From Pseudonocardia autotrophica (GTDB lineage: Bacteria; Actinomycetota; Actinomycetes; Mycobacteriales; Pseudonocardiaceae), in contig NZ_JNYD01000025.1 of NCBI RefSeq assembly GCF_000717175.1, positions 23,204 to 87,203 on the forward strand: a stretch of DNA of 64,000 nucleotides, written 5' to 3'. A model generated the notes under the pieces. It had not been told where the DNA came from, did no database searches, and saw only the letters and a program-made list of their open reading frames with translations. A program made the position numbers and the translations under genes. Numbering within the stretch: the stretch's first letter is position 1; each line of letters opens with the position of its first letter. Shown piece after piece: positions 1-8,919 of the stretch.

Positions 1-657
1 CTCGACCCCCCGATTGCGCCCTGCCATGCCGTGCCGCAGCACGAGGACCTCGACGCCGGCAACCACCGCCGTCGCCGTCCGGAAGAACGGGATGTCCGGG
101 GTCTCCCCCTCGACGACCTCGTCGAAGATCGCGCCGGCCTCCGGGCCATCGAGCTGGAAGCGGAAGCGGACCCGCCGACCGGTGGGGTTGTCGGCGGTGT
201 TGTGGTCCCGCACGACCGTCACATCCCACCCGCCGACGTGGGCCTGGTACTCGACCCAGTTCAGCAGGGGCATGCTGCTGACCAGCTCGTAGACCCCGCC
301 GGGCAGCGGGCAGAGGATGCAGTCGCCGATGATGCTCCCGTCGGGAGCGCAGCCGATGAACTGCTTGGCCCGACCGGGCGCCAGGTTCGCCAGTCGGTTG
401 ACCCCGACCCGGGACAGCAGGGCGAGGGCGTCCGGTCCGGAGAGGAACAGCTCAGGCATGTGGTGGGACTGGTCGAACAGGATCGCCGTCTCGTGCCAGG
501 CCCGCTGCTCGGACCGCCAGTTCGAGAACTCGGCGGGGACGGGGATCTGGTCGGTGCGGGTCCGGATCGCCGGCCCGGGGGTGTCGTTGCGGAGGTGCTC
601 GACGAGGTCCGGGACGGCGTCGACGACGTCCTGCAGCGAGCGCCGACCCCCCGTCAC
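1..657 (-). CDS. LigM-like THF-dependent demethylase (GcvT fold), 3' end outside window
   Basis: The N-terminal 219 codons of a protein that runs off the left edge. It reads with motifs FSNWRSEQRAW (about residues 44-54) and ILFDQSHHM (about 59-67), which match HSNWRDEQAAW and VLFDQSNHM of the complete paralogue at 15417-16778. Both belong to the aminomethyltransferase (GcvT)/LigM group, which moves a methyl group from an aryl methyl ether or related donor to tetrahydrofolate in the cytoplasm. The GTG start at 657 overlaps the stop of the upstream dehydrogenase gene (GTGA), so translation is coupled and this is the last visible gene of the gentisate operon. The substrate is unknown; a methoxybenzoate giving 3-hydroxybenzoate would suit the neighbours, but that is inference. 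Dimethylglycine-type N-demethylation is the alternative. Confidence 0.8.
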   Translation of the reverse strand, partial: MTGGRRSLQDVVDAVPDLVEHLRNDTPGPAIRTRTDQIPVPAEFSNWRSEQRAWHETAILFDQSHHMPELFLSGPDALALLSRVGVNRLANLAPGRAKQFIGCAPDGSIIGDCILCPLPGGVYELVSSMPLLNWVEYQAHVGGWDVTVVRDHNTADNPTGRRVRFRFQLDGPEAGAIFDEVVEGETPDIPFFRTATAVVAGVEVLVLRHGMAGRNRGVE

Positions 658-1481
658 CGCGGCCCCGTCCCCGGCGTCGGGTAGCCCTTGCGGAGCTTGA
701 ACGCCTTGACGGCCTCCTTGACCAGCCCGCCGACCGGCATCGCGAAGCGCAGCTTGTCGGCCTCCTGCTGCGCGATGACCATGTCCTTCTCCGCCCACGG
801 CACCGGACGCTCGTCCGCGCGCTCGATCAGAGCGAAGTTCGCCGCGCTGCTGACCACGAGCGCCTCCCGCAGGCGGTCCGGGTCGACGCCGAGCTCCTCG
901 GCGAGGCGCAGTCCCTCGTCGTTCGCGGCGACGCACGCCCAGAGGATCATGTTGTTGACCATCTTGGCGACCTGGCCGCTGCCGAACCCCCCGAGCGCGA
1001 ACACGTCGGTGGCGAAGGTGGCCAGCACGGGCCGGCAGGCGTCGAGGACCGCCGGGTCGCCGCCCGCGAGCACGAGCGCGGTCCCGCTCTCGACCGCCCG
1101 GTCGCTGCGGGTCACCGGCATGTCGAGCAGGTCGACGCCGCTGCCCTCGAGCCGGGCGGCCAGATCGCGCGCGTAGGTGGGCGAGACGGTGGACCCGAGG
1201 CCCAGCACCAGGCCCGGCCGCGCACCCGCCAGCAGGCCGTCGTCGCCGAACACGACGGACTCGACCTGCTCCTCGAACCCGACGACGATCAGGACGACGT
1301 CGCTCTCCTGCGCCACCTCCTTGGGGGAGGCCAGCCCGCGCACACCCACCTCCTCGGCGCGCCGCACGCTCTCCGCCGACGGGTCGTACCCGACGACGTC
1401 GAAACCGCCCGCCACGAGGTGGCGCCCCATCGGCCGTCCCATCGCGCCGAGGCCGAGCACGCCCACCGTCCGGATCGTCAT
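654..1481 (-). CDS. NAD(P)-dependent beta-hydroxyacid dehydrogenase (3-hydroxyisobutyrate dehydrogenase family)
   Basis: A 275-residue protein of the 3-hydroxyisobutyrate/6-phosphogluconate dehydrogenase family, which oxidises beta-hydroxyacids or reduces the matching semialdehydes. The N-terminal Rossmann motif GLGAMGRPMG (about residues 9-18) and the catalytic-lysine segment GSGQVAKMVNNMI (about 168-180, the Lys of KMVNN) are both present, and the length is normal. The ATG at 1481 overlaps the stop of the flavin monooxygenase gene by ATGA, so I start it there and not at longer in-frame openings upstream. It lies between the RutA-like monooxygenase and the LigM-like gene and may reduce or oxidise a semialdehyde from the same pathway. 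The actual substrate cannot be read from the sequence. Confidence 0.88.
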   Translation of the reverse strand: MTIRTVGVLGLGAMGRPMGRHLVAGGFDVVGYDPSAESVRRAEEVGVRGLASPKEVAQESDVVLIVVGFEEQVESVVFGDDGLLAGARPGLVLGLGSTVSPTYARDLAARLEGSGVDLLDMPVTRSDRAVESGTALVLAGGDPAVLDACRPVLATFATDVFALGGFGSGQVAKMVNNMILWACVAANDEGLRLAEELGVDPDRLREALVVSSAANFALIERADERPVPWAEKDMVIAQQEADKLRFAMPVGGLVKEAVKAFKLRKGYPTPGTGPR

Positions 1482-2611
1482 GCCCGCTCCTCCGCCGCCA
1501 GGCCGGCGAACGGCGCGCGCAGGCCGAGCCGTTCGAGGCGCGGGAGGATCTCGTCGCGCAGCACCGGGAACTCGTCGATGTAGTTGACGAGCCCGACGGC
1601 GACCCCGTCCAGGCCCGCCGCGTGCAGCGCCGCGAGCTTGTCGGCGACCTCGTCGTAGCTGCCCAGCAGGGGAAGGCTGCCGATGCCCGCCATGTGCCGT
1701 TCCTTGAGCTCTTGCATGCGGTCGGCCGGGAAGGAGCGCGTGCCCTGCGTCCGGATCGCCACGATGTGCTCGGCCCCCTCCCAGTCGCCGTTCTCGTGGA
1801 CGATGTAGTGGTAGTACTCCGCGGCCTCCTTCGCGGTCGGCCGGGTGAGCATGTGTGCGCTCGTGTAGCAGCCGATGGGCCGCGGTGCCGCCGCCGCACG
1901 CAGGCCCGCGACCTCGCCCGCCACCTTGTTTTGGTCGACGACCGCCATGAACAGGCAGTCGGCGTTGCGGGTGGCGAAGTCCCGCCCCGCCGGGCTCGAC
2001 CCGGCGCTCATGAGCAGCGGCCGCCGCCCGCCGAAGGGCTTCGGCTTGCTGAGCACGCCCTTGAGCCGGAAGTAGCGGCCGTCGAAGTCGAACGGCTCCT
2101 CCTCGCCCCAGATCCGCTGGGCGATCCTCACCCATTCCTCGGTGAAGGCGTAGCGCTCGTCGTGCTCGAGCATCGGCACGTCGAACATGCCGTACTCGCC
2201 CTCGTTCCAGCCCGACACGACGTTGAGCCCGAAGCGGCCCGCCCCGATGTGGTGCGCGGTGACCATCTGCTTGGCCGCGAACACGGGGTTGATCAGCCCG
2301 ACGTGGACGGTGCCGAAGACGTTGAGCCCGCGGGTGGCCGCGAGCAGGCCCGACGCCCAGGTCAGTGTCTCGAACGACGTGCCCTCGGTGTCCGTCTCCC
2401 CGCGGTAGCCGAGCCAGCGCCCGATGGGCAGGACGAACTCGAGACCGGCCTCGTCGGCGAGCCGCGCGGCGGTCAGGTTGTTCTCCCAGGAGGGGTGCCA
2501 GCGCTCGGGGGCCTTGGTCATCGTGAGACCGCCCGAGCAGTTCATGCCGAACAGGCCGAGCTTGAACGTGTTGTCACCGCGCATCGCGCCGGGCCGGAGT
2601 GGAGTGTTCAT
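1478..2611 (-). CDS. RutA-like LLM-class flavin-dependent monooxygenase
   Basis: 377-residue bacterial luciferase-like monooxygenase that would use reduced FMN and oxygen. Its pattern (KLGLFGMNCSGGLTM near the N-terminus, GRWLGYRG about 65-72, GRFGLNVVSGWN about 125-136, MSAGSSPAGRDFA about 201-213) follows RutA and its paralogue at 14240-15382 rather than alkanal luciferases. RutA opens the uracil ring, so a ring-opening or N/S-oxygenating role on a small heterocycle is possible; this is family-level inference. The start at ATG 2611 has a GAAGGGA ribosome-binding site 6-7 bases upstream. No flavin reductase gene is in the window, so reduced flavin must come from elsewhere. It follows the ABC ATPase gene by 42 bases and is coupled to the dehydrogenase gene downstream. 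Confidence 0.88.
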   Translation of the reverse strand: MNTPLRPGAMRGDNTFKLGLFGMNCSGGLTMTKAPERWHPSWENNLTAARLADEAGLEFVLPIGRWLGYRGETDTEGTSFETLTWASGLLAATRGLNVFGTVHVGLINPVFAAKQMVTAHHIGAGRFGLNVVSGWNEGEYGMFDVPMLEHDERYAFTEEWVRIAQRIWGEEEPFDFDGRYFRLKGVLSKPKPFGGRRPLLMSAGSSPAGRDFATRNADCLFMAVVDQNKVAGEVAGLRAAAAPRPIGCYTSAHMLTRPTAKEAAEYYHYIVHENGDWEGAEHIVAIRTQGTRSFPADRMQELKERHMAGIGSLPLLGSYDEVADKLAALHAAGLDGVAVGLVNYIDEFPVLRDEILPRLERLGLRAPFAGLAAEERA

Positions 2612-2653
2612 CGTGGTCCCTTCGTTCCTTCTTGCTCCCGAACGGGGCTGCGG

Positions 2654-3811
2654 TCAGCCGACGAGCTCGCGTTCGGGCACACCGTCGGTCGAGTCCGCTT
2701 CCGCACCGCTCGGGAGGACGATGCAGTCCCCCGGGGTGAAGCGGACGAGGACCCGGTCCCCGGGCGCGTGTCGGTTGTCGGGGGCGTGTCGAACACGCAG
2801 CTCGACCCGCCCGGCCTCCAGCACGGACTCGGCGGCGTCGCCGGTGAAGATGCTGCTCTTCACCACGGCCTCCACGGCGTTGGGCGACCGCGGGTCCGCG
2901 GTCTCGATGTCCTCGATCGCCATCTGTTCGGGCCGACAGGCCAGTACCGCCGGGCCGCCCCGCCGCACGCCGTCCGCACCCACGACCCCGCGGAGCGGAC
3001 CGAGCGCCGTGCCCACCGTCACCAGCCCGTCCACGCCGGGCTCGTCGAGCACGTCGCCGTCCCACAGGTTGGTCCGGCCGATGAACGACGCGACGAAGCG
3101 CGACGCCGGGCGCCGGTACAGCTCCGTCGGGGGGCCCACCTGGGCGATCACGCCGTCGTTCATCAGCACGATGGCGTCGCTGAGCGCCAGCGCCTCGGCC
3201 TGGTCGTGAGTCACGAACACGGTGGTGATCCCGAGCTCGGACTGCAGCCGGAGCAGCTCGAACCGCATCTCGTCCCGCAGCCGCGCGTCCAGGTTGGACA
3301 GCGGCTCGTCGAGCAGCAGCAGGGGCGGGCGGCCGACCAGCGCCCGGGCCAGCGCGAGCCGCTGCTGCTGCCCGCCGGACAGGTCCGTCGCACGGCGCCC
3401 AGCGAACCGCCCGAGCTGCACGAGGTCGAGGGCCTCCTCGACCCGGCGGATCTGCTCCGCGCGCGAGACCTGCTCCGAGCGGGGCAGCGTCTGCAGCGGG
3501 AAGCGGACGTTGTCGAGGACCGACATGTGCGGCCAGATCGCGTAGGACTGGAACACCATGCCGAGCCCGCGCCGGTGGACCGGGACGGAGACCCCTCGGC
3601 TGACCGAGTCGAGGACCCGGTCGGCGAGCACGATCTCGCCGGAGTCCGGCGTCTCGAGACCGGCGACGCAGCGCAGGGTGGTGGTCTTGCCGCAGCCGGA
3701 GGGCCCCAGCAGGCTGACCATCGCGCCGCGCGGCACCTCGAACGACACACCGCGGACGGCGGGGCTCGCCGCGCCCCGGTAGGTCTTGTAGAGGTCGGTG
3801 ATGGTCAGCAT
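2654..3811 (-). CDS. ABC transporter ATP-binding protein (FbpC/PotA type)
   Basis: 385-residue ATPase of the ferric-ion/polyamine (FbpC/PotA/CysA-like) class, energising uptake through the permease encoded next door. Walker A GPSGCGKT is at 36-43, the Q-loop is in MVFQSY (85-90), the signature LSGGQQQ is at 144-150, Walker B LLLLDEP is at 164-170 and the switch histidine is in VTHDQAEA. A C-terminal TOBE-like region of about 130 residues follows. It lies downstream of the solute-binding lipoprotein and the double permease in the same orientation, giving a complete importer. Because it sits inside a gentisate operon, the cargo is more likely an organic acid or aromatic compound than iron, but the family alone cannot decide. 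Confidence 0.9.
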   Translation of the reverse strand: MLTITDLYKTYRGAASPAVRGVSFEVPRGAMVSLLGPSGCGKTTTLRCVAGLETPDSGEIVLADRVLDSVSRGVSVPVHRRGLGMVFQSYAIWPHMSVLDNVRFPLQTLPRSEQVSRAEQIRRVEEALDLVQLGRFAGRRATDLSGGQQQRLALARALVGRPPLLLLDEPLSNLDARLRDEMRFELLRLQSELGITTVFVTHDQAEALALSDAIVLMNDGVIAQVGPPTELYRRPASRFVASFIGRTNLWDGDVLDEPGVDGLVTVGTALGPLRGVVGADGVRRGGPAVLACRPEQMAIEDIETADPRSPNAVEAVVKSSIFTGDAAESVLEAGRVELRVRHAPDNRHAPGDRVLVRFTPGDCIVLPSGAEADSTDGVPERELVG

Positions 3812-3863
3812 GAACGGCTCCAGCTCGGCGATGAGGGGGACGGGACGGGCGGGCGGGCCGGCC

Positions 3864-5582
3864 TCACAGCCGCACCCCGCCGGAGCGACGCAGAGGCACC
3901 GCCGCGAGGGCCCCGACCACCAGCAGGAACAGGACGAGCATCATGCCCATCGTCGCCGCCTCGCTCAGCGCCCCGTTCTGCCACTTCTCGAGGACCAGCA
4001 CCGGGAACACCTTGCTGTCCGACGAGTAGAGCAGGACCGGGGTAGACAGGTCCCGGAACGAGACGATCGCGATGAAGATCCAGCCGGCGACCAGACCGGG
4101 CCTCATCAGGGGCACGAGCACCCGCACGAAGGCCCGCCATCGCGATGCGCCGCTGACCCGCGCCGACTCCTCCAGGTGGTCGTCGATCTGGTACATCGCG
4201 TTCTGCGCGTACCGCACCCCGAAGGGCATGTACCGCGTCATGTAGGCGATGACGAGGATGCCGAGGCCGCCGTAGACACCGATGTCGGCGTTCACGTACA
4301 CGGTCAGCAACGCCACGCCGAGGATCAGCCCCGGAACCACCAGCGGCACGGTGGCGATGGACTCCACCACCCACGCCAGCCGCAGACCGGACCGGACCCG
4401 GATCCAGGCCACGACCGACATCAGGAACATCAGTGCGCTCGCCACCACGACCGACAGCAGGACGGAGTTGATCGCCGCGTCGGCGAAGTCGCGGGTGCCC
4501 GCCGCCGCTCGATAGGAGTCCAGGCTCGCCGTGGCGAGGGACTCCCAGGAGGGCGGCCGGTAGAAGGTCTGGGTCGAGGCGTACGCCAGCATCACCACCG
4601 GCGCCACGACGATCACCCCGACGTAGGCCCACGTCAACGCGCACACCGGCCACCGCCATGCGCCGAGCGAGAGCCGCCGCGCGCTGTGGCCCTTCGCGGA
4701 GATCGTCTGGAACGAGCGGGTGGCCCGCATGGCGCGGTTCTGCGCGAGGATGACCAGCGCGAGCGCCACCACCAACATCGTCGAGATCGCGCCGGCCACG
4801 CCGTAGTCCGGCGGGTACTCGCCGATGGCCTGGTAGATGAGGGTGGTCAGGGTGAACTGCTTGTTCGGCAGGCCGAGCAGGATCGGGATCTCGAAGCCCT
4901 CCACGGCGAGCGTGAAGCACAGCACCGTCGTGGAGAGCAGGGCGGGCCGGGCGAGCGGGAGCGTGACCCGGCGGAAGGTCCGCACCGCGGAGGCCCCGCC
5001 CACCCGGGCCGCCTCCTCCAGCGAGGGGTCCATCGACGTGAACGTCCCGGCGAAGGCGAGGTGGGCGAGCGGGGCCATTGCCAGCCCCTGCACGAGCGCC
5101 ATCCCGCCGACCGAGTAGACGTCCAGCGCGGTCCAGCCGAGGAAGTGCTCGAGGAGGCCGATCCGGGGCGAGGCGAGGAACACCCAGGCCATCGCGTAGA
5201 GCACGCTCGGCAGGATCAGGGGCACCAGCACGACGAGCGAGAGGGCCCGACGCGCCGGGACGTCGGTCCGCACGAGGACGAACGCCGTGGTGCTGCCGGT
5301 CACCAGGGCGATGACCGTGGCCAGTACGGCGAACACGACGGTCGTCCACAGCGCGGCCCCGAAACCGGGGTAGTTCACGGTGTCGGCGAACGCGGCCAGG
5401 CTGAAGGAGCCGTCCACGGTGAACGTCTTAACCAGCAGGAAGCCCAGCGGGACAAGCACCAGGACCGCGACGATGACGAACGTCAGCAGCGTGACCCCGG
5501 GCAGCACCAGGTCGGAGCGCCGTGCGGTCGGCGGCGGGCCTCCGGGGGCGGGGCCGGCGTCGAGGAGCGTCGGTTGTGGCAT
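3864..5582 (-). CDS. ABC transporter permease, fused double-domain (FbpB type)
   Basis: 572-residue inner-membrane protein with about twelve hydrophobic segments, formed by two homologous permease halves as in FbpB-type importers. Each half has its EAA loop for docking the ATPase: EEAARVGGASAVRTFRRVTLP in the first and EESARVSGASRWRAFVRVL in the second. The ATG at 5582 shares one base with the stop of the solute-binding-protein gene (TGATG), which fixes the start; the frame stays open far upstream, but that extension is the out-of-frame shadow of the binding protein. It works with the ATPase at 2654-3811 and the lipoprotein at 5582-6697. The N-terminal 40 residues are proline-rich and cytoplasmic. 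Confidence 0.9.
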   Translation of the reverse strand: MPQPTLLDAGPAPGGPPPTARRSDLVLPGVTLLTFVIVAVLVLVPLGFLLVKTFTVDGSFSLAAFADTVNYPGFGAALWTTVVFAVLATVIALVTGSTTAFVLVRTDVPARRALSLVVLVPLILPSVLYAMAWVFLASPRIGLLEHFLGWTALDVYSVGGMALVQGLAMAPLAHLAFAGTFTSMDPSLEEAARVGGASAVRTFRRVTLPLARPALLSTTVLCFTLAVEGFEIPILLGLPNKQFTLTTLIYQAIGEYPPDYGVAGAISTMLVVALALVILAQNRAMRATRSFQTISAKGHSARRLSLGAWRWPVCALTWAYVGVIVVAPVVMLAYASTQTFYRPPSWESLATASLDSYRAAAGTRDFADAAINSVLLSVVVASALMFLMSVVAWIRVRSGLRLAWVVESIATVPLVVPGLILGVALLTVYVNADIGVYGGLGILVIAYMTRYMPFGVRYAQNAMYQIDDHLEESARVSGASRWRAFVRVLVPLMRPGLVAGWIFIAIVSFRDLSTPVLLYSSDSKVFPVLVLEKWQNGALSEAATMGMMLVLFLLVVGALAAVPLRRSGGVRL

Positions 5583-6697
5583 CAGCCGGTGACCTTGCTG
5601 CTCGTCCCGCGCACGACCTGCGCGTACAGGTCCTTCCAGCGCGACTCGTCCACCGTCAGCGTCTTCTCGTCGACGGTGAGGACCTGGCCCGGGTACTGCG
5701 CGAGCACGCCGCCGTACTGCGGGTTGGTGGGGCTGAGCGCGAACTCGTCCGCCATGAGCTTCTGGGTGTCGCCGAGCCGCCACTCCGCGTAGAGGACCGC
5801 GCAGGCCGGGTTGTCGGTGGTGTGCGGGATCCCGAGGCCGAGCGGGAGGGCGACGATGGGCGTGACCGCGGGCTGCCAGTCGACCGGCGCGCCGGTCTTC
5901 TTCAGCACGTCGATGCGGTAGCCGAAGGCCGACGTGACGAAGGGGTACTGGCCCGCGGCGAGCAGGTTGGCGCCGAGTGTGTGCTGGTCGACCAGCTGCG
6001 AACCCTGGGCGGCCTGCCGGAAGAGGTCGACGGCGGCGTCCTCGCTCATCCCCTGGCGCACCATGTCCTGCACCAGTGTCGCGAACCAGTCGTAGTCGAC
6101 GTCGAAGATCGCGAGCCTGCCCTTGTACTGCGTCAGCAGCTCGGGCCACGACCGAGGCGGGGTGCGGACCTGGTCGACGTTCCATGCGGCGACGTAGGCG
6201 TACATCGTCGCCCCGATCCAGTCGGGCCGCACGAACGCGGGGTCGATGCCCTCCGCGGCGGGCGTGGGCAGCGGCTGCAGCAGGCCCTGCGCGCTGTAGA
6301 TCAGCATCTGCTTGTAGTCGTTGAACAGCACGTCCGCGCCGTCGGCGTAGCGGGCCTGGTTCTCGGTCAGCACCCGCTGGGTCAGGTCGGTCGCCGAGGC
6401 CCGGTAGCTCTCCACGCGCACCCCGGTGGCCTTGGTGAACGCCTCGACCTCGGCGTCGACCACGTCGCCGGAGCTCGCGCTGTAGAGCCGGAACGGCCGG
6501 TCCTCGGCTTCCGCCAGCTCGACCAGCTTCTGCCGCCGGGGCTCGCCCTGCAGGCCGTCGACCGCGGCCAGGACCTCGGCGACGGTCGTCGGTCCCTCCG
6601 CGCCCGAGCCCTGCCCACCGCCCGAGCCGCAGGCGAGCGTCAACGCCGCCACCATCGCTGTGCTGACCGCCAGACGGACAACCCCTGTGGTTCTCAT
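5582..6697 (-). CDS. ABC transporter solute-binding lipoprotein (iron/putrescine-type, class 2)
   Basis: 371-residue extracellular binding protein. A short basic N-terminus, a hydrophobic stretch and the lipobox LTLAC (Cys at residue 23) indicate export and lipid anchoring. A Gly/Ser-rich linker follows, then a type-2 periplasmic-binding fold (FRLYSASSGDVVDAEVEAF near residue 70 and FDVDYDWFATLV near 200). It would capture the ligand for the permease/ATPase encoded downstream. Start ATG 6697 gives a clean signal peptide. The protein resembles FbpA-type and organo-phosphonate/thiamine-type binders only at fold level, so the ligand is not known; position in the gentisate operon suggests an aromatic or carboxylic substrate. 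Confidence 0.87.
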   Translation of the reverse strand: MRTTGVVRLAVSTAMVAALTLACGSGGGQGSGAEGPTTVAEVLAAVDGLQGEPRRQKLVELAEAEDRPFRLYSASSGDVVDAEVEAFTKATGVRVESYRASATDLTQRVLTENQARYADGADVLFNDYKQMLIYSAQGLLQPLPTPAAEGIDPAFVRPDWIGATMYAYVAAWNVDQVRTPPRSWPELLTQYKGRLAIFDVDYDWFATLVQDMVRQGMSEDAAVDLFRQAAQGSQLVDQHTLGANLLAAGQYPFVTSAFGYRIDVLKKTGAPVDWQPAVTPIVALPLGLGIPHTTDNPACAVLYAEWRLGDTQKLMADEFALSPTNPQYGGVLAQYPGQVLTVDEKTLTVDESRWKDLYAQVVRGTSSKVTG

Positions 6698-6765
6698 CGT
6701 TCCCTCTCGTCGTTGAGGCCGTGGATCGGTCGGCGTCCGGCGACGTCGCCCGCGTGCTTGTCAGA

Positions 6766-7674
6766 TCACGTGCGGCTCGTGCGCGAGGCTCCGCCGAAGG
6801 CGCCGGCTCGCGGGAGGAGCGCCGGGACGCGGTAGCCGAGCAGCCCGGAGAGGAGGTCGGCGATCGGCAGCAGGGCATCGAGGTCCAGGCCGGTGTCGAC
6901 GCCCATGCGGTCGAGCAGGGCGACCAGGTCCTCGGTCGCGATGTTGCCCGTCGCGTTCGGTGCGAAGGGGCAGCCCCCGATGCCGCCGAACGACGAGTCC
7001 AGGCTGCCCACGCCCCACTCGTACGCGGTGACGGCGTTGGCGTAGCCGGTGTTGCGGGTGTTGTGGAAGTGCGCGCGGGTCGCGACCCCCGGCGCAGCCG
7101 ACCGCACACCCTCGAGCAGCTCGCGCACCTGGGTGGGCACGCCCACGCCGATGGTGTCCGCGACGGCGATCTCGCGGGCGCCCGCTCGGGCGGCGCGCTC
7201 GGCGATCGCGAACACCCGGGCTGGGTCGACCTCGCCGTCGAACGGGCACCCGAACGCGGTCGCTACGGTGACGGTGGTGAACAGCCCGGCCGCAGACGCC
7301 TCGGCCACCACCTCCTCGGCGACCGCGGTCAGCGCGGCGGTCGTGGAGTTCTGGTTCGCCTTCGCGAACCCGTCCGACGCCGGGACGACGACGTTGACCT
7401 CGTCGATCCCCGCCGCCACCGCACGCCGGTAGCCGCGCGGGTTGAGCACCAGCCCGATGAAGGACACCCCGGGCGAACGCGGCACCCGCTCCATGACGGC
7501 CTCGGCGTCCGCCATCACCGGCACCGCGTCGGGCCGCACGAACGACACCGCCTCGATGCGCCGAGCGCCCGCGGCGAGGGCCAAACTGATCAGCTCGACC
7601 TTCGCGTCGGTGTCGAGCAGTGCGCGTTCGTTCTGCAGGCCGTCCCGCGGCCCCACCTCGACGATTCCCAGCAC
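6766..7674 (-). CDS. Hydroxymethylglutaryl-CoA lyase-like enzyme (DRE-TIM family)
   Basis: 302-residue aldol-type lyase of the HMG-CoA lyase family, cleaving a 3-hydroxy-3-alkyl acyl-CoA to acetyl-CoA plus a ketoacid. Seen motifs: EVGPRDGLQNE (6-16, metal and substrate arginine), HFHNTRNTG (202-210, metal histidines) and the active-site cysteine in GGIGGCPFAPNATGN (Cys about 235). GTG start at 7674 is supported by GAGGAG eight bases upstream. It follows the CoA-transferase gene by 12 bases, so the pair probably activates an acid and cleaves its CoA ester, as in citramalyl- or HMG-CoA-like pathways. Which acid is not evident, since the gentisate route normally ends in pyruvate and fumarate or maleate without a CoA step. 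Confidence 0.88.
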   Translation of the reverse strand: MLGIVEVGPRDGLQNERALLDTDAKVELISLALAAGARRIEAVSFVRPDAVPVMADAEAVMERVPRSPGVSFIGLVLNPRGYRRAVAAGIDEVNVVVPASDGFAKANQNSTTAALTAVAEEVVAEASAAGLFTTVTVATAFGCPFDGEVDPARVFAIAERAARAGAREIAVADTIGVGVPTQVRELLEGVRSAAPGVATRAHFHNTRNTGYANAVTAYEWGVGSLDSSFGGIGGCPFAPNATGNIATEDLVALLDRMGVDTGLDLDALLPIADLLSGLLGYRVPALLPRAGAFGGASRTSRT

Positions 7675-7686
7675 GGTCGGAGCTCC

Positions 7687-8919
7687 TCAGATCACGTGGT
7701 CGGACGCGAGCGCGTCGAGGTCGGCGGCGGTGAGCCCGAGCTCGCCATAGACCTCGTCGTTGTGGTGCCCGGGGCGCGGCGGACCGGCCCACCGGATGCG
7801 TCCCGGGGTCGCGGAGAAGACGGGGACCACGCCCGGTCCCAGCACGTCGTCGTCGACCCGCTCGTCGTGATGCGGGACGAGCATGCCCCGCGCCCGCAGC
7901 TGCGGGTCGGTGACGAGCTCGGCGGCTGTACTGATCGGACCGCAGACGACCCCCGCCGCGTCGAGGATCGCGGCGACCTCCGCCGCGGGACGCTCGGACA
8001 CCCACTTCCCGACCAGCTCGTCGAGCTCGTCCTGGTGCTCGCCGCGCGCAACGTGGGTGGCGTAGCGAGGGTCGTCGGCGAGCTCGGGGGTGCCCATCGC
8101 GATCGCGAGCCTGCGGAACACGGTGTCCTGATTCGCGGCCACGACCAGCCACCGCCCGTCCCCGGTGCGGTAGACGTTCGAGGGCGCGATCCCGTCGAGG
8201 CGCGTCCCGCCCGGCTGCCGCACGCGGCCGAGCCGGTCGTACTCGGCGACCGTCGACTCCAGCAGCGCGAAGCAGGACTCGGTCAGCGCCACGTCGACGA
8301 CCTGGCCCTCGCCGGTGCGGTGGCGGTGGTGCAGGGCCGCGAGCACGCCCTGCGCCGCGAACATCCCGGCCAGCGAGTCACCGAGGCTGACGGCCTGGCG
8401 TGGTGGTGCCTGCCCGGGGTAGCCGTTGATCGAGCGCAGCCCGGAGAGCGCCTCGGCGACCGAGGCGTAGCCGGGCTTGTGCGCGTAGGGCCCGGTCTGC
8501 CCGTAGCCCGACACCCGCGCCAGGATCACCCGCGGGTTCCGCGCGCTGAGCTCCTCCCAGCCGAGGTTCCACCGCTCGAGGGTCCCCGGCCGGAAGTTCT
8601 CGATCACGACGTCGGCCGACTCGACCATGCGCAGGAGCAGCTCCCGCCCGCGTTCGCTGCGGAGGTCAAGGGTGATGCAGCGCTTGTTGCGCGCATGGCT
8701 CGTCCACCAGAGACGGTGGCCCCGGTAGGCGGCCTGCCCCCAGTCCCGCAACGGGTCTGGCCGCTCGGGCGACTCGATCTTCACCACATCGGCGCCGTAG
8801 TCGGCCAGCAGCCGGGCGGCGAACGGACCGGCGACGATGGAACCGAGCTCGATGACGCGCAGGCCGACCAGCGGCCCGGCGGGCGCAGGCCGCTCCTCCG
8901 GCCGGGCGGTCCCGGTCAC
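7687..8919 (-). CDS. CaiB/BaiF family III CoA-transferase
   Basis: 410-residue formyl-CoA-transferase-type enzyme that moves CoA between carboxylic acids. The N-terminus has the typical GLRVIELGSIVAGPFAARLLAD (from about residue 19), then IENFRPGTLERW (about 107-118), and the catalytic aspartate lies in SLGDSLAGMF (Asp about 181). The GTG at 8919 overlaps the stop of the FAH gene (GTGA), which decides the start; further upstream the same frame is only the shadow of the FAH gene. Coupled to the HMG-CoA-lyase-like gene, it likely makes the lyase substrate. Maleate, citramalate or a methyl-branched dicarboxylate are candidates by analogy only. Confidence 0.9.
   Translation of the reverse strand: MTGTARPEERPAPAGPLVGLRVIELGSIVAGPFAARLLADYGADVVKIESPERPDPLRDWGQAAYRGHRLWWTSHARNKRCITLDLRSERGRELLLRMVESADVVIENFRPGTLERWNLGWEELSARNPRVILARVSGYGQTGPYAHKPGYASVAEALSGLRSINGYPGQAPPRQAVSLGDSLAGMFAAQGVLAALHHRHRTGEGQVVDVALTESCFALLESTVAEYDRLGRVRQPGGTRLDGIAPSNVYRTGDGRWLVVAANQDTVFRRLAIAMGTPELADDPRYATHVARGEHQDELDELVGKWVSERPAAEVAAILDAAGVVCGPISTAAELVTDPQLRARGMLVPHHDERVDDDVLGPGVVPVFSATPGRIRWAGPPRPGHHNDEVYGELGLTAADLDALASDHVI

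Noticed and set aside
1622..4045. An 807-codon open frame on the plus strand
   Set aside because: Antisense to three convincing minus-strand genes; its composition (Arg/Pro/His/Gly-rich without motifs) is that of a GC-rich shadow.
3864..7109. A 1081-codon open frame on the minus strand spanning the permease and the binding-protein region
   Set aside because: Only its C-terminal 572 codons are a real protein (the permease); the N-terminal part is arginine/serine-rich shadow of the binding protein and lyase genes, and the TGATG junction at 5582 marks the true start.
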